From contig OX421963.1 in the NCBI GenBank assembly GCA_949128115.1, positions 56,229,306 to 56,293,305 on the forward strand: a stretch of 64,000 nt of DNA, in the 5' to 3' direction. Source of the stretch: Anaspis maculata (lineage: Eukaryota; Arthropoda; Insecta; Coleoptera; Scraptiidae). Under the pieces are notes generated by a model. It worked only from the letters and a program-made list of their open reading frames with translations. It had not been told where the DNA came from and searched no databases. Shown piece by piece: positions 12,060-24,235 of this stretch. The translations under genes were made by a program, and so were the position numbers. The stretch's first letter is position 1; the number at the start of each line of letters is the position of its first letter.

Positions 12060-12710
12060 TCTAAAGTAGATCGCAATGCGCGTCATGCAGGCTCACATTG
12101 GACAAGATTTAGGTTTTCCGGCGGTGACTCTTCCAAAATAAAAGTTGCACATTCCGTAAATCCAAACAAACTGCAGTGCAAACTTCGACCTGTGGCGAGC
12201 TCCATGACATATTAATTTTAGGTGTAACGTTGCCATGAGTCATAGCTGGTGGAGGTAAGATTGAACTAAATTCTGGAGAGGATTTTTTTTTAATCGGACT
12301 AACGGTTTCAGAGTTTTCCTTTATGGAAAAACTGCAAATTTCTAACTTTTATTTCGTGAACAGATTTCCTCTATTTTTTTACTAAACAAAAGATAACTGG
12401 CCTTTGAACATTTTCCTAATTAAAGGCACCATGAGCATAAGTCTGGCTTATCGAGACCGGACTCGAATAATGAAGCCTCAAATCAAGCCTTAATATACGA
12501 TTTTCACAAATGATTTGCGAAAGGCTTTGACGTTTTCCCAAAAAATTCAAACTTTCCTGAAAAATTTTTCAATTTTTTGTTTCATAAATATGGTGCTGAA
12601 AATTTGTTTCAATCTTTTGACGTCTCGAACATAAATTTTCATAGGTTCCTGGATACTAGTCGGGAAAATATTGTGGTGTCACAAAAGATGTCTTTACTAT
12701 CTTCCATGTA
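12060..12710 (+). repeat. Dispersed repeat family, copy a
   Basis: It shares ordered blocks with 34555-34990: GATCGCAATGCGCGTCATGC against GATTGCATTGAGCGTCATGC, then GCACATTCC, CATGACATATTAATTTTAGG, AAAACTGCAAATTT and AAGATAACTGG. It shares AACTGCAAATTT, GTGAACAGATTT, TTGAACATTTTCC and GGCTTATCGAGACC with 36525-36720. Spacing is kept, so these are copies of one element. No TIR, LTR or ORF could be assigned. Confidence 0.65.
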
Positions 12711-15288
12711 GCGGGTGTTTTTTAAAATTGTGAATCGGAATGAGCTGTGGAAATAGAAACGTACGTAGGATCTGCATACCATCAAAAGATCAATGAAGTC
12801 TGTACTGCTTCCGTCCAAAGTATCCTGAGTCCAAGACTGAACTGCGAGCCATCAAGAACGACGGACACTTATCAATCCGATGACATAATAATATGTTTTT
12901 GAAATAATAATATGGAGATGTATAATAAGGTTGAGATGTTGGAACCATTTTTGTGATAAAGTTCTCCCCAAGACAGATAGAAGCCATCGGAATTTCCCGA
13001 AAACTTTTATTGTTACATACTTTTGGGTACTCGACGAATGAACGAACGGTAGGTAGCTGTACTATCAAATGATTTGTTTTAGAACTTGAAGGAAAAGATT
13101 CATACTCTTGCACTCTTCTGGATGTAGATACAACTCGACACTCTGGCAGTTTTGTTTTCAAATATTAACAAAGCATGCACGGCTGCGGCCGGTGAGCTCT
13201 TCTAATAGGCATTATTTAAACATGTTTCGAATTTTTGGTAAATATGTACAAGCCATACCCATGCTCGGCGACAACAAGAACAAGATGCTGTAAATTCTCG
13301 GAGAAAATTTCATCAGGCGCCTCTGCCTTGATTCTAATTTATAATTATAATGTTAGTTATAAATTCAACACTGCTGGTGGATTCAGACTCCGTAGGTATT
13401 TCATTGCAAATGAATTTGTAGCCGTTAATTATTTGAACGTTTCTGTGGTACACTTTATTATTTCGTGTTACTTTTAGGGGGTGAGGTATATCTAGCCGTA
13501 AAAGTGCAGCTGTAACTATTGGTGACGTTAGTGTTGAAAAAATGTTATTGTATAGTTGTCACACTTCAGTTATTATATCCCTTGTTATGAAACAATCATT
13601 GTTGTACTTAATGACATTAGACCGTGCCTAGGTACTTTAATATGGACACACTTATACCTACTCATTAAAAGTCTTTGGCTTCCTATAGTATAGGTATGGT
13701 ACTTTAGCTCAGGGAAGTGGTGTTTGCCTGAGCCTGGATATGTAGACTTGGAGATCGATTATTCGATTATCCGACAAGTTCAAAAATGTTATTCAACTTG
13801 AGTCTGTAACGACAAATTGGCTAATTCATGTCCAGACAATCACGTAATTTCAGTATGCCGTACAAATTATATAGCCTTTCCAGACGGTATGGCATCAGTT
13901 ATTCTAATAATTGAGTACTTCAATAACAAGAACCATCGTATTATTTATAAGTTTGTGATGCATTTTAAACGTCAACATTTCACATCGTCCGATTCCGATT
14001 CAATTGGCTGTGAAATCGCTATGCCGCCACTGGATTGAATTATAGCCCCATATACATATAGCTATACACATTAAACGGACTAAACTTGCATGACAAAGGA
14101 TAAAGGTCCATCCATAAGCTATGTTATATTGTCTCAATTTCTTATGATTCTATGCTTAGCAGGTGCCGTGTGATTTATTTATCTCGACACGTTTGTTTAT
14201 GTCAACAGATTATCCCAACAGTGAACTGACCCTAACCAGAATGAATAATTCAACGTACACATGCACAGAGGTATCTACTCATGTTCTGCACTAACCAAAT
14301 TAACTAACCAAATTAAAAGTTCTCGTATTGCATACAGAAATGTCGGCCCACCAGCTCACTGATGGAGATAATTATCAGGTATTCACTCTTCGGGCTAAAC
14401 CTTTTAAATTAGAATAGGTAAATAGCCCAACAACAACGATTGATTGATTTTCTCATTAGATAAAAGTTTGTTTAGGTTCAAAGTCAGTTATAATCGAAGA
14501 ATAACTTCAGGCCACAAGGTATATTAATGGATGAAGAGACAGGTATACGCATTCAACATTAAAACACAGTAAAGAAAAACTAAATAAACGGTTCGTGGGT
14601 GAAAGTCTGACGTCTTTGTAACTCTAAACATTAGTATATTGGGATTAAAAAAAATAGGTGCTTTGCTGGAATTCATTCAAACATAGACTTTTTTTTGCAC
14701 GACAAGCTTTCAGTCCTCTCTTCAACCTTTCATAAGTCCTGTCCCTGGGAGTGCTACAAATTAGTAGACAGGGCGAAAGGTTTTTTCTCTTACTTAGAGA
14801 ACTGATCTACAAGAGGGACGGTGTACTGTGTATCAAAGTATAAAGGGTGAAAACTATTTTTCATCTTTTAGTTTCTACTTGGTGGAACTAATTCAGATTA
14901 AAGCCGGCTTCAATTTTTCTTGCAAGATTATAATGTCATGCTGAACATATAAAAAGGATACATCCTTCAACTGCTGTTACAGGATGGAAAAGTGTAGGAT
15001 AGGTTGGACTGACAATATTAATTTAAAAAAATTATTGAAATACATTGTCAAGAAGCTGACGACGAACATAAATTGGTTTCAAACGCACGCATCGAAATTG
15101 AATCTGACCAAATTGCGGTTTGAAATGCATTTTATATAGGTTTTAAATCACAAAAAAAAACTGCCCACAAAAAACAGCTACAATCAGCCCAGAAAGACGG
15201 TGTGAACAAATTTTTCTCTACTTTGCATCGACCGGGCGCCGCCTCGCTGTGTACTAAAACAAACCATTTTGCAGAACTCATGCGAATT
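12711..15288. other. No recognised feature (about 2.6 kb)
   Basis: No exon chain is visible. A TAGCTCAGG phrase near 13705 is faintly tRNA-like but has no usable B box. The rest is AT-rich with short ORFs. Confidence 0.35.
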
Positions 15289-15299
15289 AATGATGCGCT

Positions 15300-15608
15300 A
15301 ACCCAGTCGGTAGCACGGTGAGCCCGGCCTCGCTTTCAAAGGCGAAGGTCCCGGGTTCAAATCCGCACTGGGCCAGGTGGAATTTTTCACGCGTTTCCTA
15401 GTACTAGGGCATCTACTATCGTGCGGTGATGCCCCGAGAAAAGGAATGAAACGAGAAAGCCATTGAAACAAAACCACTATGATTAATCCCCACTGTTCCA
15501 AAAATGTCTTTATTGTTATCGTCAGTACTGTTATCTTTACTAAAAAATCCTCACAGAAAAACTTGCTAATAACCTAGTAGTTGATGCAGGGCAAAAAAAA
15601 TAAAAAAT
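15300..15608 (+). mobile_element. tRNA-derived SINE with 11-bp target duplication
   Basis: The head has an A-box-like TAACCCAGTCGGTAGCA, a short anticodon-arm hairpin (CTCGC/GCGAAG) and a B box GGTTCAAATCC. The body (15376-15590) contains GCATCTACTATCGTGCGG and GATGCCCCGAG, and it ends in an A-rich tail (15592-15608). The 11-mers AATGATGCGCT (15289-15299) and AATAATGCGCT (15609-15619) differ at one base and fit a target-site duplication. Retroposition by LINE machinery is inferred from the family. The body is unlike that of the SINE at 10254, so this is a separate family. Confidence 0.8.
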
Positions 15609-15619
15609 AATAATGCGCT

Positions 15620-18600
15620 TGATTCAAAGACGCCAATGGGAGGCATTCTCGCAAACGCATTCCAGAGGGCGCGACATAGGCTTGGGACCAAATGTCAACG
15701 TCATGTCAACGTCAAGTCCAAGGTCAAGCTTGCAGTTGTCATTGCTTGCTAACCTATCTTTATTGTTTATTGTCGTCACATGACTCGCATGGTGTTAGTG
15801 TCACCGGTACCGGATGCTTGTCGTTTGAAAGGCAGGGCAAATGCAAGCGAAGCAGCGCGGGGCCGTCTGGCGGTTCGTGCGAGACAAAATCCCGGCCGGT
15901 GAGACGATAAATGCAACCCACAGTGGTCTCAAGCTATCATGTTTAATCAGAGCTCCGTTTAACTTTGGGTAAGTTCAGTTTGACTGCCCAAGGCAAAAAT
16001 TCATTTTTGTTTACTACTATAGACCCGAGGGGCTCCATATGGTATCTACTGAAGAGGCAAAGGGATGCTCTGAATAAGCCACTCCTGCTTCATCCTAGCA
16101 CATGGATAACGGAGAGAGGAATTAGACTATACTATACTATACGAGAACAGGAGGACATTTCGGTATCACCAATACAAGAGTCGCCCTTCCTTCAAAATTT
16201 TGTAGCAGTGTGGAAAACTCTCTGTAAAGTGATGGTTTGAATTATTGTAATAAAGTGAAATGCCCTGGCTGAATCAAAAACTGTATTTCATGTGTTTAAT
16301 TTTCGTATACTACGCACAACGCTGTGAACAAAATAACTTAACTGAACAAATTCAAAACTTCAACATCGAACCAACATAACCTAGATCCCTTCACGCAGCT
16401 CAGCAATGTCAATGTTTTTCGATGATTCCTGTCTCCATCTGTCGGGTAGAATGGAGCAGGAAGGGCTTATTCAGAGCATCTATTTACCTCTCCAGAGTAC
16501 CATACCGGGCCCGGGTCCACGATAAAAGTGAATAAAAATGTATTTTTTTCTTCGGTAGTCAAACTGAGCTTTCCCGGAGTTTGGGGCCGCGTCCTGACCC
16601 TCGTCGCAAGAGCCTACGGCATTCTCATGAACGATTCAACGATACGACTCAAAAATCACAATTTATGTTCAACGGTGCCATTTCTAAATATTTGACGTTT
16701 AATCATTTGACGATTTGACACAACGCGCTTGTTTATGCAACCTAGGCGAGATAAAATTCCTAGAGGTCCCAACCAACTGCAGCGCCTCCTGGTGGGAGCA
16801 AAATCGTCCATGCCTCCCATTGCTACAATGAATGGATTAATCAATATATTCGCGATTGGCGAAAAAACACGTCTTATTCCTTTCAAGTGGGTTGTTGTTT
16901 TATGCAAACACAAAAATCAAAGCTCTCCGATCTCCGACTATACAACAACACCGCATCATCGTTGTAAGTTTGGGGATCGAAAGACAATGACCTGTCTTCT
17001 CAAGTGTCCCATGTTAGCGGCATCCAATGCAAAGTCCATACATCTCTTAGCAAGTATCAAAGTTTCAGAAGACTAATAAAACTAGGTACTATAGTGCAAT
17101 CATATATGAAAAAAAGTACGCGTACCTACCTATATCCCTACATCATTTCCATGATTCTGTACTATTTAATGTAGATATTTTATTCAAAAGTGGGGGACTT
17201 GATGCATCGCTCAGTCAATTAAACATGATTTGTTGGTTCTTCATCACGGCTAGCATGCCTTCGAGTAAATGCAATTTTCCGCATGATCTTACTCCAATGA
17301 CACGGTCGAAAAAGAATGATGACAAATTCATCAGCTTTTCATTCAACGAAATCCGTCTTCCTCCCTCGTGCTTGCCTCTCTGATGGTCGTCAAACTTAAT
17401 TTCCGGCCACCAGGCTTTCAGCACTAAAAATTCGACTCCATAAGCCTAATCTTTTTTAAATTAAAAGCCATTCAATAACCCAAGTGCAATGGATTTTTTT
17501 GTACTTCAATCAAACTTTGGCGATCTTCCTGAGCATGTCAATTTCCACGTTTCCGTCCGCCTCTATGTAGAAGGCAATAATAATTATTGTGATATGTGCC
17601 CTCGTTTTCTAACACAAAGACCCGGTTCAAAGTGAATAATTCGGGGGCTAATGGCGAGCAATATAACTTCACAAATACTTTGTGGTCACGAAAATGCGGA
17701 AGGTCCTGGCCATGCTGTCCGGATTAGCCCGTGAGAAGGCCATTGTTATTTGGTTATTATCAGGGTTGAATGCACTAATTAGGGCCGTTTAAAATGTTCA
17801 AAACTCCCACACAGCTCGGTAGCTATACGGCTGGACGACTCTTGTTTTTGTGGAATTAAAATATTATCCTTTTTGCCTAAAAGGGTCACCTGTGAGCCGG
17901 CGCTCCACATCAGGATTTATTATTATAATATTCCTGATGGTAATAATTGCGGAGGGCTATAATTCCACGGGACTAACTTTCTATGTGTGTATGCGTGGTG
18001 GTGTATAGTTAAATACCGAACGGGAACGACTCACTTGAACTATCCCTGTGCGGAAACCGTAGAGGGAATAAACCCTTGCCAAGTTAAAGTAAAGTTTGTA
18101 ATGTTAAGTAAATTCATAAAGTCGGAATTTCCCCCGGGTCACGTGACGATAACTTTCTTTGACTAAGTGGATAAAAAAAATAGCTTTACTTGTGTTATGA
18201 AAAGGGAATTCCACTTCCGGTGTTGGAGGAATCGTGAGTCAAGAGATGATCCCGTGTCGTCTCTCCCTCTCGTGACTATAAAAACGCTCAAGTTGCTATG
18301 CGTAATATTATTTTAAATAATAAAGCAGCGAAAAGCTCCCAGAAAGTCACTTACTTGTAGTGCTTATTATGAGGATGCAAAATAATGAGGTAGAGGACAC
18401 ATCCTTCTGTAGGCCTCGATGCGTGCTAGATTATATAGCCTTCCGTCTGTTCCGCAAATAATTTTTGCACGATGTAGAGACCCCACCTGCTAGAGGTGAA
18501 GTGAAGGAATGAATGATTGTTGGTTTATTTGATGAATTTTCCATTGTTAACTAGTGGAAAAGTGCTTTTTGCGAAAGTGATATATTTTTTTTAAATCGAA

Positions 18601-19920
18601 GTCTGAATGTTAAAGAGGTAAACAGATACCTGTCACTCAACTATAAATTCATCAGCATTAGGGCGGTAAATGAGCATTCACTCCAGTCAGTGCCAATTTA
18701 AGGAAAGGTTCAGAGACTTTACGCTCAAGGCCAATCCTGAACCATGGACTGGACCAGTTGAGCGATAACATGAAACATACCCATTTTCGTTAGCTTCGTC
18801 AGTTCCCAACAATCATTAGATGCGAACAGCGACGGTATATTTCTTTGAAATTTCTCTAGGGACGTCGGAAACTTGTGTATAAGTTATTGAAAAGGTCAGG
18901 TTCAAGCATATTCCGAAATACCACATCCACCTGTTATGTTAGGTCAAATTGTGAGCTTCTGCATAACATCGATTCCTGATGCTGCTGGTTCGTTCAGAAC
19001 TTGCTTCCAAGAGCAGTAATCCCAAATCCCAAATGTACATTTCGTAAATCGATGTTGGTTATGTCCGACATCTCGCGTTCACTAAAGTCTCCGCCAAGAA
19101 ATCCGACATTATTGTACAAGTTTAATATCCACTCTATCTGCCTCTCTTCAACTGTGTCTCGTAAATCGTAACTATACCTCTATACCTACACACTCTCAAA
19201 AGGTAGGTATAGGTTCATCGCTTGTGATAAAGTTTTCTGTCGCCGAGACTTCTTTTATGCAGTGCAACGTTATTTGTTCGTTAAGTCCAGCGAATAAAAT
19301 TTATATTACGCTGTGACATGCGATTAAATTTTACTGAATGCATAAATAAAGCTTACGAACAATTTTTTAATAACGCAAAAACGACGTCCGCAGAATTTAA
19401 TTAATTTCGAGGGTCTCTAGCTGTTGATAGACCTATTCGTGTCGCACCATGTTTTAATAATTTCGGAGCTCGTAAAATTTTAGTTTCTCACCTAGTGCTT
19501 TAATAACTCCAGTCTAGGCAAATGAGTTCCAGCACACACGACAATCGGATGAATGCAAAGTTTAGGCGTTGAAAGGTTCTACAGCAGGATATGATGCCGG
19601 CAAAAAAGCTCTAACACTTGTTATTTGTTTGTGTTGTATTATGGGTATGTATAAGCGATGAGAATATTTCAAAATGTCAGTTTCAAGCTTTTATTTCGCC
19701 TTTTAATTTGAGCCTCGATTGTAGGTAATTGATGTTTATATTTTTATTTTGAAGTTTTTTATAATTTATTCATTGTATGATTGTATTCTAGCTATTTTAT
19801 CAGAAGTGAAGCTTGCAATTGTTGGAAGCTTGAAATTTACATTTTAAATCAATCTCATCACTGCATATCCAATATTACACAACATAATCTAAATACTTTG
19901 AAATTGAAACAGCCGTTTCG
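15620..19920. other. No recognised feature (about 4.3 kb)
   Basis: The longest stretch without a resolved element. A CpG-richer patch lies at 15790-15905 and another block at 16500-16600, both with short ORFs of unknown meaning. Nothing supports a gene. It may hold introns, regulatory DNA or repeats present once here. Confidence 0.3.
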
Positions 19921-20086
19921 ACTGTTCTCATGCCCGGTTGCACGAACATGGTACCTAATTTTGCGACGTAGCAAATTGAATCGGGTTGCAGGAACAGGGT
20001 ATCAAACGAGGTAGCAAACAGGCTGTGGCTAAGGTTATCACGCATTTGAACTACTTGCATCTTTTTATGCGTATGCACGTACCTAA

Positions 20087-20225
20087 AAGCGCTAAAAGGT
20101 CTGATTCGACACTTTATTTTGAATTTTCCAACGTCTCCGATTTTTATTCTTCTGAAGAAGAACAAGAAGTAGAAGAAGCAGTTCGTTGTGTCATTGCCGA
20201 TCAAAAAAAAACGTCTCGTAGATAA
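20087..20225 (+). pseudogene. Harbinger transposase N-terminal fragment 1
   Basis: The tail of a 79-codon ORF reads FEFSNVSDFYSSEEEQEVEEAV, closely parallel to PEFSEVSEFSSSEEEQDVAGAV in the fragment at 21070-21354. The match starts near a shared TATGCGTAT...CTAAAA stretch and breaks off after RCVIADQKK. It is therefore a partial internal duplicate, or a relic of a second nested copy, about 1 kb upstream of the longer fragment. Confidence 0.55.
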
Positions 20226-21069
20226 GATGTACCTACCTCGCGTCGCGAGCTGTCAAAGTCAAAGAAGCGTCAGGAATTTCAGAGGTTAACAGCATTATTT
20301 ATTTCTTCGAGTTTTGAAGAATAATATGCAAATCATTGCACCGAATTAAGGCATAAATCCATGCACAGGCTGTCGATCAGGTGAATATGACAAACTGCCT
20401 CCGTAAATGCTATTATGTCGATCAACAATTCCAGGTTCAGGCGATGGGAGTTACCGACTGAAATTGCGAACACTTGCTGGGTGCCTCCACGAGCCCTGTA
20501 CCTGTACGGCGGAAACAAAGCTGTTGTTTACACCAAGAACGCGGAGCTCTTTATTGCAAAGTATTGCTCAGTCAAAGTATGAGTGCTTCGGTGACAACGA
20601 TGAGTTACAGGAGTACTGGGACTGTGATCCCGTGACGAAACTTGAACAATTTTGGGCCGCTAGTGACACTGTATCAAGCATGTGTACTCAAGGTGATATC
20701 CAGTGCTGATTCAGTAGCTCCAGAACAGCTTTTGACGACAGGAAATACTGCAGGAGTCGTTGGCATGAGCAACAGCAAAGAAATTGAGAGAAAGGATTGA
20801 AACTGAATTCTGGATTTGTCAAGTTTTTCTTTGGTACAAAAATAGACCTCACACACTGAAAATGGCTGCCTCTTTTCTCTTGTCTTATTGTCTCTTGCCC
20901 TAACCCTTAGATGTGCACATTTAGGTAGTTTAGGTCCCTTGCCCATCAGGTCCCAACACGACTCACGACTCGGCAACTGCAATAAAGAGTTAACCGGATC
21001 GAAACGTGTGGTGGACGGTTTGTTGTTGACCGGGCCGTCACAATATGTCACGCTGTATGCGTATCTAAA

Positions 21070-21354
21070 ATGTCTGACTCGGCGCTTCCAGAATTTTCTG
21101 AAGTCTCCGAATTTTCCTCTTCTGAAGAAGAGCAAGACGTTGCAGGTGCAGTTCGTCTTGTAAATGCTGAGCGGAAAAATCTCTTCGAGTTTTACAACGA
21201 CAAGGAATTTAAGGAGCGATATAGGTTCACGAAGGACAATGTGTTGCGGATCGTGGATCTCATCGGAGTTGAAGACTTAGAGCTATCTTCTTCGGTGTAT
21301 TTCTTTCCGCGCACCATTTCCACTCTTCAAATTTGCTTGACTCTTGACAGCTAG
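21070..21354 (+). pseudogene. Truncated Harbinger (HARBI1-like) transposase N-terminus
   Basis: A 94-codon ORF opens with an acidic Ser/Glu segment (SSSEEEQDV). It continues with DKEFKERYRFTKDNVLRIVD and, near the end, RTISTLQICLTL. These fit the region before the DDE domain of HARBI1-type nucleases, where an R-x-I-S-x-L-Q-x-x-x-x-L motif follows a helix bearing a ...RYRFTK...V..I...I pattern. It stops just where the catalytic domain should begin; the full protein is usually some 350 residues or more. No D, D, E residues remain, so it cannot cut or join DNA. Confidence 0.6.
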
Positions 21355-21684
21355 ACTTCAACTGTTTCAAATGTCCTCATACAAACAAACCTGTATAACT
21401 GATTGCCTGCACCCATCAGCCAAAATTCTCTATTTATGAGCACAAAATGTAAACCCAAACGTATACTCGGTTTGAATTAGGCACACCAGTGCTTTTCTCA
21501 CTCACAATATCAGCTTAGCTTTCCATTCCCATATTTTATTCAATTTTTTGTTTGACATATTATGTCAGTCGTCACCCTAGACACTCCTTTTTTTACGCCT
21601 ACAAATAGCCTACCATTTGATACCGAGTTTGGTACCGAAGCTAATTTGCGACGGAGCAAATTTTAGTTTCTTGCAACCGGGGGT

Positions 21685-23603
21685 TAGTGTTTCACTCTCG
21701 GCGAGACGAGAGCGAGAGTGGGTCGCTCTCGGTCTCGGTCTCGTAAATCTCGTAAATGGACCACTCTCGTCTCGGTCTCGTACCATGTAGTCTCGCTCTC
21801 GGTCTCGTTCTCTCGGCGAGACTCTCGGTCTCGGTGTTTGTATTATTGACTTTTCAGAAAAATCAGGTTATTTTTGAACAAATGGCGCAAATTGCAATTC
21901 ATATTTTATTTATTTTAGTTTACGGTATTTCAGCAACATGAACTATTTATCAAGTGAGCGAACTTTATTCTTTCTCCATTTATTCGAAATTCATAGGAAC
22001 AATGAATAAAATCCTAGTTGATTTCTGTTTATCGTTACGTACTAGATTGAATGAATTTCAAGATGAATATTTTTTGTCAATTTTAGATGAACAATTTTCA
22101 AGAAGGTAATTGCGGTATAGGTTACTTAAGAAATTTAGATTGCGTAAAAGACAATCTTGGGATTTTATGCATTCTCAAATTTAAAAATGACTCAGTAATC
22201 AAATAGGTATGAGAAAAAGTTGATAAAATTGATTTTCCTTCATTATGACTGATCCTTTATTTTTTTAAAACTTGGTTTTGAAGGAATGTGACTCATCAGT
22301 TATACATAATATATCCTTTAAATTTAGTTATGGTAAATGAATCGCTTTTGATTGAAATATAATTTCTTTGAATGATTAATTACCTTGCCCATTGAACAAA
22401 TGACAAATGCATTTTATTTGCATAAGCAATAATAGTGGTTATAAGGTGAAACACGGTGAAACACGGTGAAATCTATAGCCAGCTTCTGACAGCAAATCGA
22501 ACAGATTTTATACTCGATTAAAGAGCATTTTTGTTTGCTCATTCAAAATAAAAGAAATGTCGAGTCTGCTTTCGTCATATTTGTTCGATTTTTTCCATTT
22601 AGTTCGTGGACCGAACTTTTGGGCAGGTACTCTTGGATTGTTGTCATAAAAGTCATAAAACCCAAAAATAAACTGACCGTGCGACTTACTGAATAGAGAT
22701 GCGAAAGACACGTACGACTATAAAAGAAAGTTTTTGACACGTGTTTCGTTGGTTGGGTTTCAATTTTTTGGCAAGAAAACACTTGAGTATTAAGGATAGA
22801 GGCTTTCTTGCGTTATTTCGCAATCCATTGTTGATCCATTTTCTTCATTCCTAAAATGTAGCGGTACATAGCACCTTAAATTTATCCAAATCAATACAAA
22901 ACCCAACAAAACGGGGCTCAAAAACTGTACCTACAAAATTCCTGTGCGGCTCTATTGTGATTGCACACTAAAATAGGTAATAAAAATTATGGCTGAACAT
23001 CCCCATCCGGGCCTTTCAGGCCAAAAAGTGGAATACCTATATAATAAGAAGTATAAAGTACCTCTAATAGTGGACACTTCTGTTACACAGCGCATCACGT
23101 ATGAAAAGATAAAGCTTCTCTTCTCTAGTTTTGCACTGTCAAAGATAAAAACTGTCGATGTCAAATAAACCTCAAAATTTGGAAAACTTCCCGAACAGCC
23201 TCGGCTCGATGAGGTCGAAAAAGCTTCATCCTCTGGTGGAATAGTAGTTGAGGATGAAGTGGTGAGTGTAGGTACGTGACAAAGAAAAAGTCACCGAAAT
23301 CTTACCTACATCTCAAATTTCAAATTCGGCTATTTTCATATTCAGAGATTCTTATTTGTCCGTAAATAATCAGGTGATTATTAAAGAGTCTATCAATAGA
23401 ATAAAAGGCCAATGAATGTATTTCTACGTATCATACGCATTAGTTATGGCACACCGAGACTCTCGGTTTACCGAGACTCTCGTCATGGTAATCTCGTCTC
23501 GTTCTCGGTCTCGGTCATGGCACTCTCGTCTCGGTCTCGCTCTCGGTCTCGGTCCGAGAGCGAGACCGAGACCGAGAAAATCTCGCTCTCGTGGGAAACA
23601 CTA
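21685..23603. mobile_element. hAT-type element with TCTCGG subterminal repeats
   Basis: The ends TAGTGTTTC (21685-21693) and GAAACACTA (23595-23603) are inverted repeats. The 8-mer ACTGTTCT follows the right end (23604-23611) and also occurs at 19921-19928, just left of the Harbinger insertion. Together these give the 8-bp duplication typical of hAT. The first and last ~150 bases are dense arrays of TCTCGG/CCGAGA in mirrored orientation, like the transposase-binding subterminal repeats of hAT elements. The 1.6-kb interior has only short ORFs, so it is non-autonomous. Confidence 0.75.
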
Positions 23604-23854
23604 ACTGTTCTGGTTGACAGTTTGCCCTTTATTTCGGAAAAACTCATCAGAGTGAAGCTGCAGTTTCCACGGACCTCACCATGTGGGTCACAGCAAGCAA
23701 ATGCCTCCTAAAGGCATCTTCAGTGTCAGAAATGTCATCGGTGGCGGCTCTTATGATTTTTCACTCAACGAAATAACTTTATTGCCTTTGAAATTTACAA
23801 AAAAATTTGGTACCTACTTGAAGAATAACTATAGTCGTACATATTTTTACGCGT

Positions 23855-24235
23855 ATGGGTTTACGTTTTGGAACACACACTGTTTATTACTGCGCACAAC
23901 AATAAATACACGTCAACAATTATTGCGCATGGGAATATCGCTGGGACTCTCGCTTCTATCGTTCTCGATCACTTCCAATTCAATACTGCTCGTAAGCTGA
24001 CGACCGGTGCCTTATATGCATCTGGGTAGTGTTCTCGAATGTTCCTTGGGTACTCCATCAAATTCCACAGTGACCCGGCATACGATTTCTAGGCGACTCC
24101 CGAATAATCTTACACCTATCGCGTGCAATCCATAGACAAGGACAAAAGTAGAAGAGGCGAGATACCTGCGCGGCTGTGTAATTTGTAGGCCGGCCATTTT
24201 GATTACATAACGGTTTTTCCTGGCGGCAATTTTAA
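23855..24235 (+). repeat. Fragment of putative LTR-like dispersed family
   Basis: It begins with ACACACTGTTTATTACTGCG, then AATAAATACACGTCAACA, and farther on CACAGTGACCCGGCATACGA. The same order is seen on the minus strand at 51858-52150. An AATAAA within a short conserved block suits an LTR R region, but no LTR pair or internal coding region is present here. The last part (24120-24235, ATAGACAAGGACAAAAGTAG) is repeated in inverse at 25425-25560. Confidence 0.45.

Larger units (their letters stand above)
19931..21683 (+). mobile_element. PIF/Harbinger element, internally rearranged
   Basis: The inverted termini are CCCGGTTGCA (from 19933) and TGCAACCGGG (to 21682). Subterminal blocks also match in inverse: AATTTTGCGACGTAGCAAATT on the left against AATTTGCGACGGAGCAAATTT on the right. 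The 3-bp flanks are TCA (19928-19930) and TTA (21684-21686), close to the TWA duplication known for Harbinger. The interior encodes two fragments of a Harbinger-type transposase N-terminus but no DDE catalytic region, so the copy is non-autonomous. It sits at the left edge of the hAT element at 21685-23603. Confidence 0.75.

Noticed and set aside
13695..13775. tRNA-like TAGCTCAGG stretch
   Set aside because: There is an A-box-like start but the expected B box is only a poor match and no cloverleaf stems form.
22443..22472. GGTGAAACAC repeated about three times as a CRISPR or satellite seed
   Set aside because: Only about 30 bases, inside the hAT interior; no spacers and no further units.
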